DNA from: Maribacter sp.
GTDB lineage: Bacteria > Bacteroidota > Bacteroidia > Flavobacteriales > Flavobacteriaceae
Assembly (NCBI GenBank): GCA_029287355.1
Contig: JARFRH010000120.1
Location: 1 to 64,000 of the forward strand
DNA: 64,000 nt
Reading direction: 5' to 3'
Shown: positions 10,788 through 21,900 of the stretch, piece by piece
Layout: every line of letters starts with the position of its first letter
Numbering within the stretch: the first letter of the stretch is position 1
Position numbers and translations under genes: made by a program
The notes under the pieces: model-generated
What the model was told of the DNA's origin: nothing
The model's input: the letters and a program-made list of their open reading frames with translations, nothing else
The model's database searches: none

Positions 10788-11612
10788 TTAATTCTTTTCC
10801 TTATGTAATTGCGACGTATCCAAGAAATCCAAAATCTCTATTTTGGCATCGCCACTTAAATAAGTCTTCGAAGCACCTGTGGATGAAAGCTCAAGACTTT
10901 CATTGGCATATATCCTTGCAGAAGATGAACCCTCCAAATTTGCACTTATTAAGTCAGCCTGTAGCTTTTGCGCCCTTAAATTGGAGTTTCCAGTAAGGTT
11001 GACCTGCATATTGATACTCGAACCGTCCATCTTCGCCGAGGCATTATCCTGCATGGTAACGATATTGGCTTCACTAACTGCATAGACACGCAAATCAATA
11101 CGATCATTTAAGCTAATATTCAAAGAGTCGCCCTCCAGATTAAAATCTCCAGAACTATTTCCATCCATAACAATATCCATGACAGAGGCATTTGCATTCA
11201 ATTGCAGTTTTGCATTGCCCGCAGTATGTACAGCCAATTCATCCGTATCGATCATATCCTGCATTTTAATCATCCCGTCGTTCAGGGTTATAGCATTAAG
11301 CTCGTAATAATTGATGGTAATATCCAATTTCCTCTTGCCTGTTATCTTATAAAAAGCACTAATCACCAAGGTGCTATCGACCACCCTTAATTTAAGGACA
11401 TCGATGAGATTGTCATCAGCAATTATTTGGTATCCTTCCGTATTGGCCTTTTGTAAAAAGATATCCAGATCATCATTGAGTTCTATAGCATTAAAAGCTG
11501 GCAGAGCCTCATTTACCTCAATAACATTTTTGTTCCCTTTGATTTTAGGCTTTCGTTGGGCCTGAACAATACAAGTCGAAAATATGATGAAGAGCAAAAT
11601 GAGTTTTTTCAT
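10788..11612 (-). CDS. Head GIN domain (DUF2807) secreted protein
   Basis: Signal peptide; repetitive GNAKLQLNANAS...LTGNSNLRAQKLQADLISANLEGSSSARIYANESL beta-solenoid pattern. Confidence 0.75.
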   Translation of the reverse strand: MKKLILLFIIFSTCIVQAQRKPKIKGNKNVIEVNEALPAFNAIELNDDLDIFLQKANTEGYQIIADDNLIDVLKLRVVDSTLVISAFYKITGKRKLDITINYYELNAITLNDGMIKMQDMIDTDELAVHTAGNAKLQLNANASVMDIVMDGNSSGDFNLEGDSLNISLNDRIDLRVYAVSEANIVTMQDNASAKMDGSSINMQVNLTGNSNLRAQKLQADLISANLEGSSSARIYANESLELSSTGASKTYLSGDAKIEILDFLDTSQLHKEKN

Positions 11613-11716
11613 TTGTTTTGCGTTTAAGGGAGTCATTATTGTATATCAATTGCCAGATCACAAACGTTACATTTGCCTCAGCAGCAAGAAATTGAATAAC
11701 TTCCAAACTAATATAT

Positions 11717-11752
11717 CAAAAAAAATGCCCAACTTGATAAGTTGGGCATTTT
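11717..11752 (-). terminator. Terminator of the act-cox operon
   Basis: AAAATGCCCAACTT-GAT-AAGTTGGGCATTTT, long perfect stem, located just after the coxA stop on the minus strand. Confidence 0.85.
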
Positions 11753-11771
11753 ATATGGTTTGGCGATGATA

Positions 11772-13601
11772 TTAATGGTTCAATTCCTCTTCGTCATTCT
11801 GTAAAGGAACGGTTTGTGGCACGAAATCTTGGCCAGGAATAATATACTCTCCATTTTCATCCACTTTACTGTAATCATAGGCCCAACGATGCACTTCAGG
11901 AATCGGCCCATCCCAGTTGCCGTGAATGTGTTTCATTTCAGCTGTCCACTCCAAGGTGTTTGATTTCCAAGGATTTTTCGGGCCTTTTTTCCCGTAGAAT
12001 ATACTACTGATAAAATTGTACAAGAAAACTAATTGAGCAGCTCCCGCTATCAGAGCAAAAACGGTCATCAATACCTGTACATCCGTCAATTCATCAAACA
12101 TTGGGAAATTAGTATTCTGATAGTAACGCCTTGGAACACCTGCCATACCGACAAAATGCATAGGGAAAAAGACACCATAAGCACACACAGCGGTTATCCA
12201 GAAATGTACATAACCTAAATTTTTATTCATCATCTTGCCTTCGAACATCTTCGGAAACCAGTGATACACCCCTGCAAATAGGCCATATAAAGCCGAAATC
12301 CCCATCACCAAGTGAAAGTGGGCCACGACGAAATAGGTGTCATGAACATTAATATCCAAAGTGCTATCGCCCAGAATGATTCCGGTCAAACCGCCAGTAA
12401 TGAAAGTAGATACCAATGCTATTGAAAAAAGCATTGCAGGATTCAATTGTAAGTTTCCTTTCCATAAAGTGGTTATATAGTTAAAGGCCTTTACCGCTGA
12501 TGGAATCGCAATAAGTAGTGTCGTAAAGGTAAAAACCGAACCTAAAAATGGGTTCATTCCTGAAATGAACATGTGGTGACCCCATACAATAGTGGACAAA
12601 AACGCGATTGCCAGTATCGAAGCAATCATTGCGCGGTATCCAAAAATAGGCTTGCGTGCATTCGTGGACATCACTTCGGAAGTGATTCCTAATGCGGGTA
12701 ATAACACAATATAAACTTCCGGGTGCCCCAAGAACCAAAAAAGATGTTCATAGAGTACCGGTGACCCTCCTTGGTAATGCAATACTTCTCCCTGTATGAA
12801 GATATCAGAAAGGAAAAATGAAGTACCAAAACTTCTGTCCATAATAAGTAATAAGGCTGCCGAAAGTAATACGGGAAAGGAAATCACACCGATAATAGCC
12901 GTTACAAAAAAGGCCCAGATAGTCAATGGCAATCTCGTCATCGACATTCCCTTCGTACGCAAGTTCAATACTGTTACGATATAGTTCAATGAACCAAGTA
13001 GTGATGAGGCTATGAATATTGCCATAGAAACCAACCATAGGGTCATTCCCATACCAGAACCTGATTGCGCCATTGGTAGGGCACTCAACGGAGGGTAAAT
13101 CGTCCAACCTGCCGCTGCAGGACCAGCTTCAACAAAGAGTGAAATTACCATGATTACACTAGAGGTAAAGAACATCCAATACGACAACATATTCAAAAAG
13201 CCAGATGCCATATCCCTTGCTCCAATTTGCAATGGGATCAGAAGATTACTGAAGGTACCACTTAAACCCGCCGTTAAAACAAAGAAGACCATAATAGTAC
13301 CATGAATCGTAACCAATGCCAGGTACATATCCGCATCCATAACACCGTCAGGGGCCCATTTGCCGAGCACTGCTTCAAAAATCGGGAAAGATTCTCCAGG
13401 CCATGCCAATTGCATTCTGAATAGCAATGACATTGCTATACCAATAGTACCCATAATCAAACCAGTAATCAGATACTGCTTCGCGATCATTTTATGATCT
13501 TGACTAAATATGTATTTGGTTACAAAAGTCTCTTTGTGGTGATGATGTCCATGATCATCATGTGCGTGATCATCTACATGTGCTACCGCTGTTGCTGACA
13601 T
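11772..13601 (-). CDS. ctaD: Cytochrome c oxidase subunit I
   Basis: HHMFISGMNPFLGSVFTF, HLFWFLGHPEVYIVLLPALG, HDTYFVVAHFHLVMG; His-rich N-terminus. Confidence 0.96.
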   Translation of the reverse strand: MSATAVAHVDDHAHDDHGHHHHKETFVTKYIFSQDHKMIAKQYLITGLIMGTIGIAMSLLFRMQLAWPGESFPIFEAVLGKWAPDGVMDADMYLALVTIHGTIMVFFVLTAGLSGTFSNLLIPLQIGARDMASGFLNMLSYWMFFTSSVIMVISLFVEAGPAAAGWTIYPPLSALPMAQSGSGMGMTLWLVSMAIFIASSLLGSLNYIVTVLNLRTKGMSMTRLPLTIWAFFVTAIIGVISFPVLLSAALLLIMDRSFGTSFFLSDIFIQGEVLHYQGGSPVLYEHLFWFLGHPEVYIVLLPALGITSEVMSTNARKPIFGYRAMIASILAIAFLSTIVWGHHMFISGMNPFLGSVFTFTTLLIAIPSAVKAFNYITTLWKGNLQLNPAMLFSIALVSTFITGGLTGIILGDSTLDINVHDTYFVVAHFHLVMGISALYGLFAGVYHWFPKMFEGKMMNKNLGYVHFWITAVCAYGVFFPMHFVGMAGVPRRYYQNTNFPMFDELTDVQVLMTVFALIAGAAQLVFLYNFISSIFYGKKGPKNPWKSNTLEWTAEMKHIHGNWDGPIPEVHRWAYDYSKVDENGEYIIPGQDFVPQTVPLQNDEEELNH

Positions 13602-13641
13602 AATCGAATTCTTTTTATATTAATTTTCTATTATAGCCTAT

Positions 13642-14700
13642 TTATTGCATCGAAGCCATTGTCTGACCAAAGGTCTGCTGCGTCTTCAACCATGCTTCAT
13701 ACTCTTCTTGTGTCTCCACAATAATCTTCATTTGCATGTTGTAGTGTGATTTACCACATATTTTATTACAAAGTAACACATAGTCGAACTCCCACGGATC
13801 GGAATTGTCTTCGCCATTAGCAGCGCGTTCCGCACGAATTGCGTTGGTGCGTTTTACTTTATCATTTACATCCGGTTCCAATCTTACCTCTGCTGTGGTC
13901 TTGATAGGGGTAAAGGAAAACTCGGTGGTCATACCTGGCACACAGTTCATTTGAGCTCTAAAGTGGGGCATGTATGCCGAGTGCAGCACATCTTGTGAGC
14001 GCATTTTAAAGTTCACCTTTCGGCCCACCGGCAAGTGTAACTCTTTGACGATTACATCATCCGTTGCGTAGGTATCCGACTCATCCAAGCCCAATATATT
14101 TGCTCTGTCGATATCAATCATTCTTACATTTGCGCCACCAAGTACATTATCGGTACCACCATATCTGGCCGTCCAATTGAATTGTTGCGCATAGAGCTCT
14201 ACAATTAAGGGGTCATCCTCGTCGTTGATATCCATAATATTAGTCCAGGTATACAAGCCCCATAAGATAAGACCTGCCAAGACTATTACCGGAATGATTG
14301 TCCAAATGAACTCCAAACGATCGTTGTCGGCATAAAACAAGGCCTTATTACCTTCTTTTCCCCTATATCTATAGCCGAAATAATGCAATAATACTTGTGT
14401 TATCGATTGAACGATAAAAATAATTATAAAGGAAACCAACATCAAATAATCATATTCCTCCCCGTGTGCAGATGAAGCCTCAGGCAATAGAAATTTAGAA
14501 TACTTCCAGAAACTAAAAATAGTTATCGCATAAATAAATATCAGAAATGCGAATAACAGATAACCTTGTGTTTTATTATCAGAATCATTTGCGATTTGTG
14601 AATTTTCAGTTTTAACCTGAGAAAGCTCAAAAATCTTGGTCATTTGCCAAATAGCAATTCCCACTAGTACTAAAACAATTAATGTCAATGCTGTACTCAT
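13642..14700 (-). CDS. ctaC: Cytochrome c oxidase subunit II
   Basis: N-terminal TM helices; CuA motif CNKICGKSHYNM; EFIWTIIPVIVL. Confidence 0.94.
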   Translation of the reverse strand: MSTALTLIVLVLVGIAIWQMTKIFELSQVKTENSQIANDSDNKTQGYLLFAFLIFIYAITIFSFWKYSKFLLPEASSAHGEEYDYLMLVSFIIIFIVQSITQVLLHYFGYRYRGKEGNKALFYADNDRLEFIWTIIPVIVLAGLILWGLYTWTNIMDINDEDDPLIVELYAQQFNWTARYGGTDNVLGGANVRMIDIDRANILGLDESDTYATDDVIVKELHLPVGRKVNFKMRSQDVLHSAYMPHFRAQMNCVPGMTTEFSFTPIKTTAEVRLEPDVNDKVKRTNAIRAERAANGEDNSDPWEFDYVLLCNKICGKSHYNMQMKIIVETQEEYEAWLKTQQTFGQTMASMQ

Positions 14701-14726
14701 TGTATACTGTTATACTTATACTTCCG

Positions 14727-16040
14727 TTAATAATGAAAATGCTTACTTTCCTCAATAAATGGATTTCTAGTTGGCTGCAATGGTGCTGAAGCCAATGCTC
14801 TGAAAACCCAGAAAATAAACAAGCCTGCAAAAAATAAAACTGCTCCTATTTCAGGAATACCTATATACCATTGATCCCCTACGGTAGAAGGCATGATCAT
14901 GTTGAACACATCCATATAATGTCCTGCTAAAATCACCAACCCCGCCATGATAACGAACCAGTTGATACGTTTGTAATCACTGTTCATCAATAACAACACG
15001 GGAAATAGGAAATTCATGGCGACCATGGCAAAAAATGGAAGGTTGTAATCTTCTATTCTTGTCACGTAATACGTTACTTCTTCAGGAATATTGGCGTACC
15101 AAATCAACATGAACTGAGAGAACCACAGGTAGGTCCAGAAAATACTGATCCCAAACATGAACTTCGCCAAATCGTGAATATGGCTATCGTTTACTTGCTC
15201 CAAATATCCTTTAGACTTCAAATAAATGGTCACCATAGCAATGACCGTAATACCGGATACGAACATGCTGGCGAAAACATACCAACCAAATAAGGTACTG
15301 AACCAATGTGGGTCGACACTCATAATCCAATCCCAAGACATCACAGACTCGGAGATGAGATAAAAGACCAAGAAAGCAGCTGATATTTTAAAATTCATTT
15401 TAAAATTGGAATCGTCGTTAGCCTCATCTTGTGCTAAAGATAATTTTCTTGAATACTCCCTATACCCGATCCAACCTGCCAAGAAAATAGCCGCTCGAAT
15501 CAAAAAGAAGGTAGGATTCAGATACCCTGATTTACCCTGCAATAGTGCATCGTGTGCAACAACATCGGCATCCATCCAAACGAAGAGATGGTTCATATGC
15601 ATTACAGATAGTACTAAGATTGCGAATACGATAATTCCGCCTGGTACGATATAAGAGGTAATTCCCTCCATTACCCTAAATAATAGTGGTGACCAGCCTG
15701 CCTGGGCAGCACGTTGGATCGCGTAGAATGCCAAGGCGCCTAGCGCAATCATAAAAAAGAAAAATGCACCCACATACAAAGCGGCCCATGGTTTGTTCTG
15801 TAATTGGTGTAAAACATGCTCATCATGCGCAGCATCGTGGTCTTCACCATGTTCTGACGAAACGGCTGGGGAAGCCTCTTCACCATGACCACCTCCGTGA
15901 CCATCATCATGACCTGCTACTATTTCCTTAGCCTCAGCCACCGTACTTGGAGCGGCTAAAAAACCGTAACCTATACCTAACAGTCCAACGACCATTAAAA
16001 TAATGGAGCCCATTTTCAATCTGTTCGAAATTGTATACAT
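14727..16040 (-). CDS. actF: Alternative complex III subunit ActF (quinol:cytochrome c oxidoreductase membrane subunit)
   Basis: Position in act operon; multi-TM; MSWDWIMSVDPHWFSTLFGWYVFAS. Confidence 0.88.
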   Translation of the reverse strand: MYTISNRLKMGSIILMVVGLLGIGYGFLAAPSTVAEAKEIVAGHDDGHGGGHGEEASPAVSSEHGEDHDAAHDEHVLHQLQNKPWAALYVGAFFFFMIALGALAFYAIQRAAQAGWSPLLFRVMEGITSYIVPGGIIVFAILVLSVMHMNHLFVWMDADVVAHDALLQGKSGYLNPTFFLIRAAIFLAGWIGYREYSRKLSLAQDEANDDSNFKMNFKISAAFLVFYLISESVMSWDWIMSVDPHWFSTLFGWYVFASMFVSGITVIAMVTIYLKSKGYLEQVNDSHIHDLAKFMFGISIFWTYLWFSQFMLIWYANIPEEVTYYVTRIEDYNLPFFAMVAMNFLFPVLLLMNSDYKRINWFVIMAGLVILAGHYMDVFNMIMPSTVGDQWYIGIPEIGAVLFFAGLFIFWVFRALASAPLQPTRNPFIEESKHFHY

Positions 16041-16057
16041 ATCCGTGTGCTACTATA

Positions 16058-16618
16058 TTATTTTGTTAAGTCTTGTTTCAATTGCATCACATACTCTGAA
16101 ACTTGCCACATTTCTTTAGTGTTCATTTGTGAAGCATAAGAACCCATAGAGTTCAAACCATATTGAATAGTATGATAGGTGGTTCCTACAGTAATATTCC
16201 TTGCGGCATCGGCATAACTGGGAACGCCCAATATCTTTTCTCGTTTCACCAAAGTACCTTGGCCCTTTCCAGCGTTGCCATGACATATGGCACAATAAAT
16301 AGTATATAACTCTTTTCCTACTGCCAAATTACGCTCTGAATTCAACGAATCTAAGGGGCTTGCCATCAATCTTGCCAATTCTTTGCCTTCTATAGTATTA
16401 TCGTATTCATAAGGCAACCAACCCCGATTTATAGTACCTTCAACTGGCGTCATCGCTTCTGAACCATTTGGAAGAAAATCAACCTGCCCATAGGTTTCAT
16501 AACCTACCGGCTCGTACATATTTGGCATGTACTGATAGTTGGGCTTGCTCTTGTCTTGACATGCACTAACAAGAATAACTAAAGCCAAAACAACTCCTAT
16601 TTTTCTAAAACTATTCAT
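16058..16618 (-). CDS. actE: Alternative complex III monoheme cytochrome c subunit ActE
   Basis: Lipoprotein signal LVSACQD; single CAICHG heme site; operon position. Confidence 0.9.
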   Translation of the reverse strand: MNSFRKIGVVLALVILVSACQDKSKPNYQYMPNMYEPVGYETYGQVDFLPNGSEAMTPVEGTINRGWLPYEYDNTIEGKELARLMASPLDSLNSERNLAVGKELYTIYCAICHGNAGKGQGTLVKREKILGVPSYADAARNITVGTTYHTIQYGLNSMGSYASQMNTKEMWQVSEYVMQLKQDLTK

Positions 16619-16620
16619 AG

Positions 16621-17151
16621 TTAATGAAGGTTTTTTTCTGCAATATTTATTTCCACCGCACCAGTATCCGAAAGCAAATCCTTCAATTCGCTTTCATTGT
16701 CATGAATCTCAATTTCCATAACAAAATGATCATCAGTAGTTCGTACATCAGGGTTCTCCGCTTTTTTAAATGGCCATAGTCTACTTCTCAAATAAAAAGT
16801 GATTACCATCAGGTGAGCCGCGAAATACACCGTTAATTCAAACATAATCGGAACAAAAGCCGGCATGTTCTCTATATAACTGAAACTAGGTTTTCCACCA
16901 ATATCTTGAGGCCAAGCATCAATCATCATATAATTCATCATCACAATTGACACTATCAAACCAACACAGCCATACATAAATGAAGTAATGGCAATTCGTG
17001 TAGGGGCTAAGCCCATGGCTTTATCCAATCCGTGAACAGGAAATGGACAATACACCTCTTCAATATGATGCTTGGCGGCCTTTACTTTCTTAACGGCATG
17101 CATCAAGATGTCGTCATCATTATAATATGCCTGTATCACTTTGGATGCCAT
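16621..17151 (-). CDS. actD: Alternative complex III subunit ActD (DUF3341)
   Basis: CPFPVHGLDKAMGL, two TM segments, operon position. Confidence 0.9.
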   Translation of the reverse strand: MASKVIQAYYNDDDILMHAVKKVKAAKHHIEEVYCPFPVHGLDKAMGLAPTRIAITSFMYGCVGLIVSIVMMNYMMIDAWPQDIGGKPSFSYIENMPAFVPIMFELTVYFAAHLMVITFYLRSRLWPFKKAENPDVRTTDDHFVMEIEIHDNESELKDLLSDTGAVEINIAEKNLH

Positions 17152-17155
17152 AGTG

Positions 17156-18895
17156 CTATTTGTTGTTTAGTTTTTGTGCTTGACTTGCCCAATCATCACG
17201 CTGTGCTCTTCCTGGAAAGGCACCTGTCAAGCCATCTAGCAAGTCATATTCTTTACTCGTCATTTTGCTAACCTGGGCAAAAGTAAAAATTCCGATTTGG
17301 TTCAAAGTCATTTCCATTTTCGGACCAATACCCTTGACTAATTTCAAATCGTCAGCTGTTTCTTTCGAAGCATCAAAAGTACCTATAGTAGCGAGAAGGT
17401 CTGAAGCATCGTTCTTTACCTCCATTTCTGGATCTTTAGTTTCTTCAGTTATCGCTGTAGCGCCTTCCTTGACTTCAACTTTGGCTGATTTGTCAATTTG
17501 ATATAAGGGCTGACCTGCTTCTCTTAATTTCTTATATCGCTCACCCGATGACTTCAAAATTGATTTCACCTCCGCCTGAGCTATCACAGGGAAGGTTCTG
17601 GCATACAACAAGAACAAAACAAAGAAGAATCCTATGGTACCGATAAAGATCCCAATATCAACAAATGTTGGCGAGAACATGGTCCATGAAGATGGAAGGT
17701 AATCTCTGTGGAGGGAAGTCACGATAATTACAAATCGCTCGAACCACATACCGATGTTTACTACAATGGAAATAAAGAAAGAAAACATAATGCTGGTACG
17801 CAATTTCTTGAACCACATAAACTGTGGGGAGAAAACATTGCAAATCATCATTGACCAATAGGCCCACCAATAAGGACCGGTTGCTCTATTTAAGAATGCA
17901 TATTGTTCATATTCAACTCCCGAATACCAGGCCATAAAGAGCTCCGTGATGTAGGCACAACCTACAATAGAACCAGTCAACATGATAACGATATTCATCA
18001 GCTCGATATGTTGCACGGTAATATAATCTTCTAGATGACATACTTTACGCATGATAATCAAGAGGGTGTTTACCATGGCAAAACCCGAGAAAACCGCCCC
18101 TGCAACAAAGTAGGGCGGAAAGATGGTCGTGTGCCATCCTGGAATAACCGAGGTCGCAAAGTCAAAAGATACGATTGTGTGTACTGAGAGTACCAGCGGT
18201 GTTGCCAAACCAGCCAAAACCAATGAGACTTCTTCAAAACGTTGCCAGTCTTTTGCACGTCCACTCCATCCAAAACTTAATAAACCATATATTTTCTTTT
18301 GGAATGGAAGAATCGCCCTATCTCGTAACATGGCGAAATCAGGAAGCAATCCTGTCCACCAGAATACCAAAGAAACGGATAGATACGTTGATATCGCAAA
18401 TACATCCCAAAGTAATGGCGAGTTAAAGTTCACCCATAAGGAACCGAATTGGTTCGGAATTGGCAAAACCCAATAAGCCAACCATGGACGTCCCATGTGT
18501 ATGATCGGAAACAAACCTGCTTGAATTACCGAGAAAATGGTCATCGCTTCCGCAGAACGGTTAATCGCCATTCTCCATTTCTGACGGAACAATAATAGTA
18601 CCGCCGAAATCAACGTACCCGCGTGACCGATACCTACCCACCAAACAAAGTTGGTAATATCCCAGGCCCAGTTTACAGTCTTGTTCAGACCCCAAGTACC
18701 AATACCAGTAGAAATGGTATAGATAATACAACCTACTCCCCAAAGGAATGCTGCCAAGGCAATGGAAAATACTATCCACCACTGCTTATCGGCCCTACCC
18801 TCGACCGGAGCTGCTATATCCACAGTTACATCGTGGTAGCTTTTGTCTCCCGTTACTAAGGGTTTTCTTATAGGTGCTTCGTAATGCGACGCCAT
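17156..18895 (-). CDS. actC: Alternative complex III subunit ActC (NrfD/PsrC family) with C-terminal helix-hairpin-helix extension
   Basis: GIGHAGTLISAVLLLFRQKWR, multi-TM NrfD pattern; extra C-terminal DDLKLVKGIGPKMEMTLNQIGIFTFAQVSKM. Confidence 0.92.
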   Translation of the reverse strand: MASHYEAPIRKPLVTGDKSYHDVTVDIAAPVEGRADKQWWIVFSIALAAFLWGVGCIIYTISTGIGTWGLNKTVNWAWDITNFVWWVGIGHAGTLISAVLLLFRQKWRMAINRSAEAMTIFSVIQAGLFPIIHMGRPWLAYWVLPIPNQFGSLWVNFNSPLLWDVFAISTYLSVSLVFWWTGLLPDFAMLRDRAILPFQKKIYGLLSFGWSGRAKDWQRFEEVSLVLAGLATPLVLSVHTIVSFDFATSVIPGWHTTIFPPYFVAGAVFSGFAMVNTLLIIMRKVCHLEDYITVQHIELMNIVIMLTGSIVGCAYITELFMAWYSGVEYEQYAFLNRATGPYWWAYWSMMICNVFSPQFMWFKKLRTSIMFSFFISIVVNIGMWFERFVIIVTSLHRDYLPSSWTMFSPTFVDIGIFIGTIGFFFVLFLLYARTFPVIAQAEVKSILKSSGERYKKLREAGQPLYQIDKSAKVEVKEGATAITEETKDPEMEVKNDASDLLATIGTFDASKETADDLKLVKGIGPKMEMTLNQIGIFTFAQVSKMTSKEYDLLDGLTGAFPGRAQRDDWASQAQKLNNK

Positions 18896-18929
18896 AAATT
18901 ATTATTATAGTTACTTATTGTATCCGTTG

Positions 18930-21900
18930 TTATGCTTCGTTGGTATTTCTTACTTTCACATGATAGAACACATTGGGTTTTGTACCCACACTCTCTAATA
19001 AATGGTACATTCTATCACTCTCTTTCAATTCTGAAATTTTACTTTCTTTATCATTGATATCCCCAAAAACAATTGCTCCGTTGCTACAAGCTGACGAACA
19101 CGCTGTTTGGAATTCTCCATCTTCGATTAAACGACCATCTCGTTTTGCATCTAAAATCGTTTTTTGTGTTTTTTGGATACACATTGAGCATTTTTCGATA
19201 ACCCCTCGCGAACGAACGTTTACATCAGGATTCACGACCATCTTGCCCAAATCATTGTTCATATAGAAATCAAACTCATCATTATTGTTGTACAAGAACC
19301 AGTTGAATCGACGCACTTTATACGGACAGTTGTTCGCGCAATATCTCGTACCTACACAACGATTATAAGCCATTTGGTTTTGACCTTGGCGACCGTGTGA
19401 TGTTGCCGCAACTGGACAAACTGTTTCACAAGGTGCATGATTACAGTGCTGACACATTACGGGCTGAAAAGCCACTTGTGGATTGGCTGATGGGTCTTCC
19501 AACTCTCCAAAACCACCTAATGAACCTCTATCGCCAGAGAGACCATCAAATTCGACTTTTTTGGTATTATCACCTTCAAAAGAATCTTCAGAAGAATAAT
19601 ACCTATCGATGCGTAACCAATGCATATCCCTTGACATGCGAACTTCGGCTTTACCAACTACTGGCACATTATTTTCAGCATGACAAGCAATCACACAAGC
19701 CCCACAACCTGTACAAGCGTTCAGGTCGATAGACATGTTGAAATGGTGCCCAATGGAACGGTCAAAATCATCCCAAAGACTTACCGAAGTTGCCGGCACC
19801 TCTTGATGATCTAAAGATACCTGTGGAACGTGGTTCCACTCTGCATGGTCTTTTGTATTGAAGATTTCCAAGGTAGTCTCCTTGATGATATCTCCTCTGC
19901 CCATCATGGTCTTATGCAGTTGAACACAGGCAAACTCATGCTCTCCTGCGGCTTTCTCTATAGAAACAGATTGCACATTATTGAAATCCTGATATAATGG
20001 ATATGCATTTACACCTGTCTGCATTTCAGATTTCATACCGACCGTTTTTCCATAACCCAAGGATAAACCAATTGAGCCGACAGCCTGACCAGGCTGAACA
20101 ATAACGGGCACCTTATCGATAGAAACTCCGTTTACGGTCAATTTTGCATAGCTACCGTTCATGCCACCGTTGGCGACATTCCAGTTTTTCATATCCAAGT
20201 TCTCAGCATCCTTTTTCGAAATCGTAATATAGTTATCCCAAGAAACTCTTGTTATTGGATCTGGGAACTCTTGCAACCAAGGGTTACTTGCTTGCTGCCC
20301 GTCTCCCATGCCCACTTTTGAATACAACACCAACTCCATTCCATCCCCACTTGATGCTCCTGCCAAACTTCTTACAGCAGCATCAATAGAAACAGCCGCT
20401 GAGGTCGACATTGTTTCGTCATCCATTGCTTCAGTAGCAACCTCCTTATCATCCGACTGCAACATCATCCGTGGATCGGCATCATTTGATGCTTCCATCA
20501 TCATTTTTGCCGCAGTCGCATCGAAAACCCCATCTTGTAATGTTTTGTTCCAACTACTTCCATTGAGAACAAATGTGCTCCATGTCTCCTTTATATAATC
20601 GTAATAGCTTTTATCACTGCCCATCCATTGTAAAAGCGCTCCTTGAAACTGTCTTGTATCAAAAAGCTCTTTAATGGTTGGCTGCATCAAGCTAAAATGT
20701 CCTTTCTTAATTTCTAGATCACCCCAAGACTCCAAATAATGATTTGATGCCGCAGCATAATTCGTAACTGCTGTAGTTTCATTCCAATTGGTCGAAAAAG
20801 TTACGGACATATCCACTTTTTCCATGCCAGACTTAAAATCTGCTGCATTCGGTAGCGTGAACATCGGATTCACACCATCCATGAGCAAAACACCGACTTT
20901 TCCGGCATTCATATCAGCAACAAGCGCATTAACCGCTTTTGCATTTCCCTGTCTTATATATCGAGGTGCTTTTGCATCAAAAGCCTCGCTACCCAACATT
21001 TCGTTGATAGCTAAAACAATCGTCTGAACATTGACATCATCAATTCCGGAAACGACGACAGCTTTACTTTGGTTTTTCCTTATCTGAGCAACAACCCCAT
21101 CTAATGTCCGCTGTGCTTCGCCCAACAATTCACCACCAACGGAAGAACCATTTAAAGCCGCATATAATTTAGCAATCGCGATTTTTTGGAACATTGGCGT
21201 TAAGGGCACGCGCTTATCCGCATTGGAACCGGTCAAAGACATATTTGCCTCAAACTGCACATGGCGTGACATTTTTCCATTTTTAGGAACACGTCCTTTT
21301 GAATATCCACTATCGTATCCACCGCCTTGCCAGTCCGCAAGAAAATCAGCACCGAAGGAAACAATCAAATCGGCTTTTTCAAAATCATAATCAGGTAAAG
21401 CGCGCTCGCCATACTTATTCTCATAAGCGGTTGCCGCAGCGTCTTCCGAAATAGCATCGTATGTAACATGATTTACATTACCATAAGCCGCCTTGAACTC
21501 CTCGATTAATCTCGTGGTCGAAGGACTAGCATAGGTTTGAGTCAACAAAGCAATTTGCTTTCCTGAACCCTTTAAAGAATTTAATTTTGCTTTTGCAGCT
21601 CCATCCAATGCATCCCAATCGATATTCTCCCCATTGGCCATTGGCCCCTGCAATCGCGTACTGTCATATAAAGAGAGTACCGAAGCCTGAACACGCGCAT
21701 TTGCGCCTCCACCGGTTTTTGCATAGCTATTGTTCTCTACTTTGATAGGGCGGCCCTCTCGGGTCTTAATCAATATACTGGCAAAATCAAATCCGTTGGC
21801 AATAGTAGTGGCATAGAAATTAGCGACTCCAGGAACAACATTCTCAGGAGCCACTACGTAAGGAATCGATTTAATCACCGGCCCCTCACAAGCGGCCAAT

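Noticed and set aside
18123-18476. Plus-strand ORFs inside the act/cox operon
   Set aside because: Antisense to well-supported actC, with no start context or family match.
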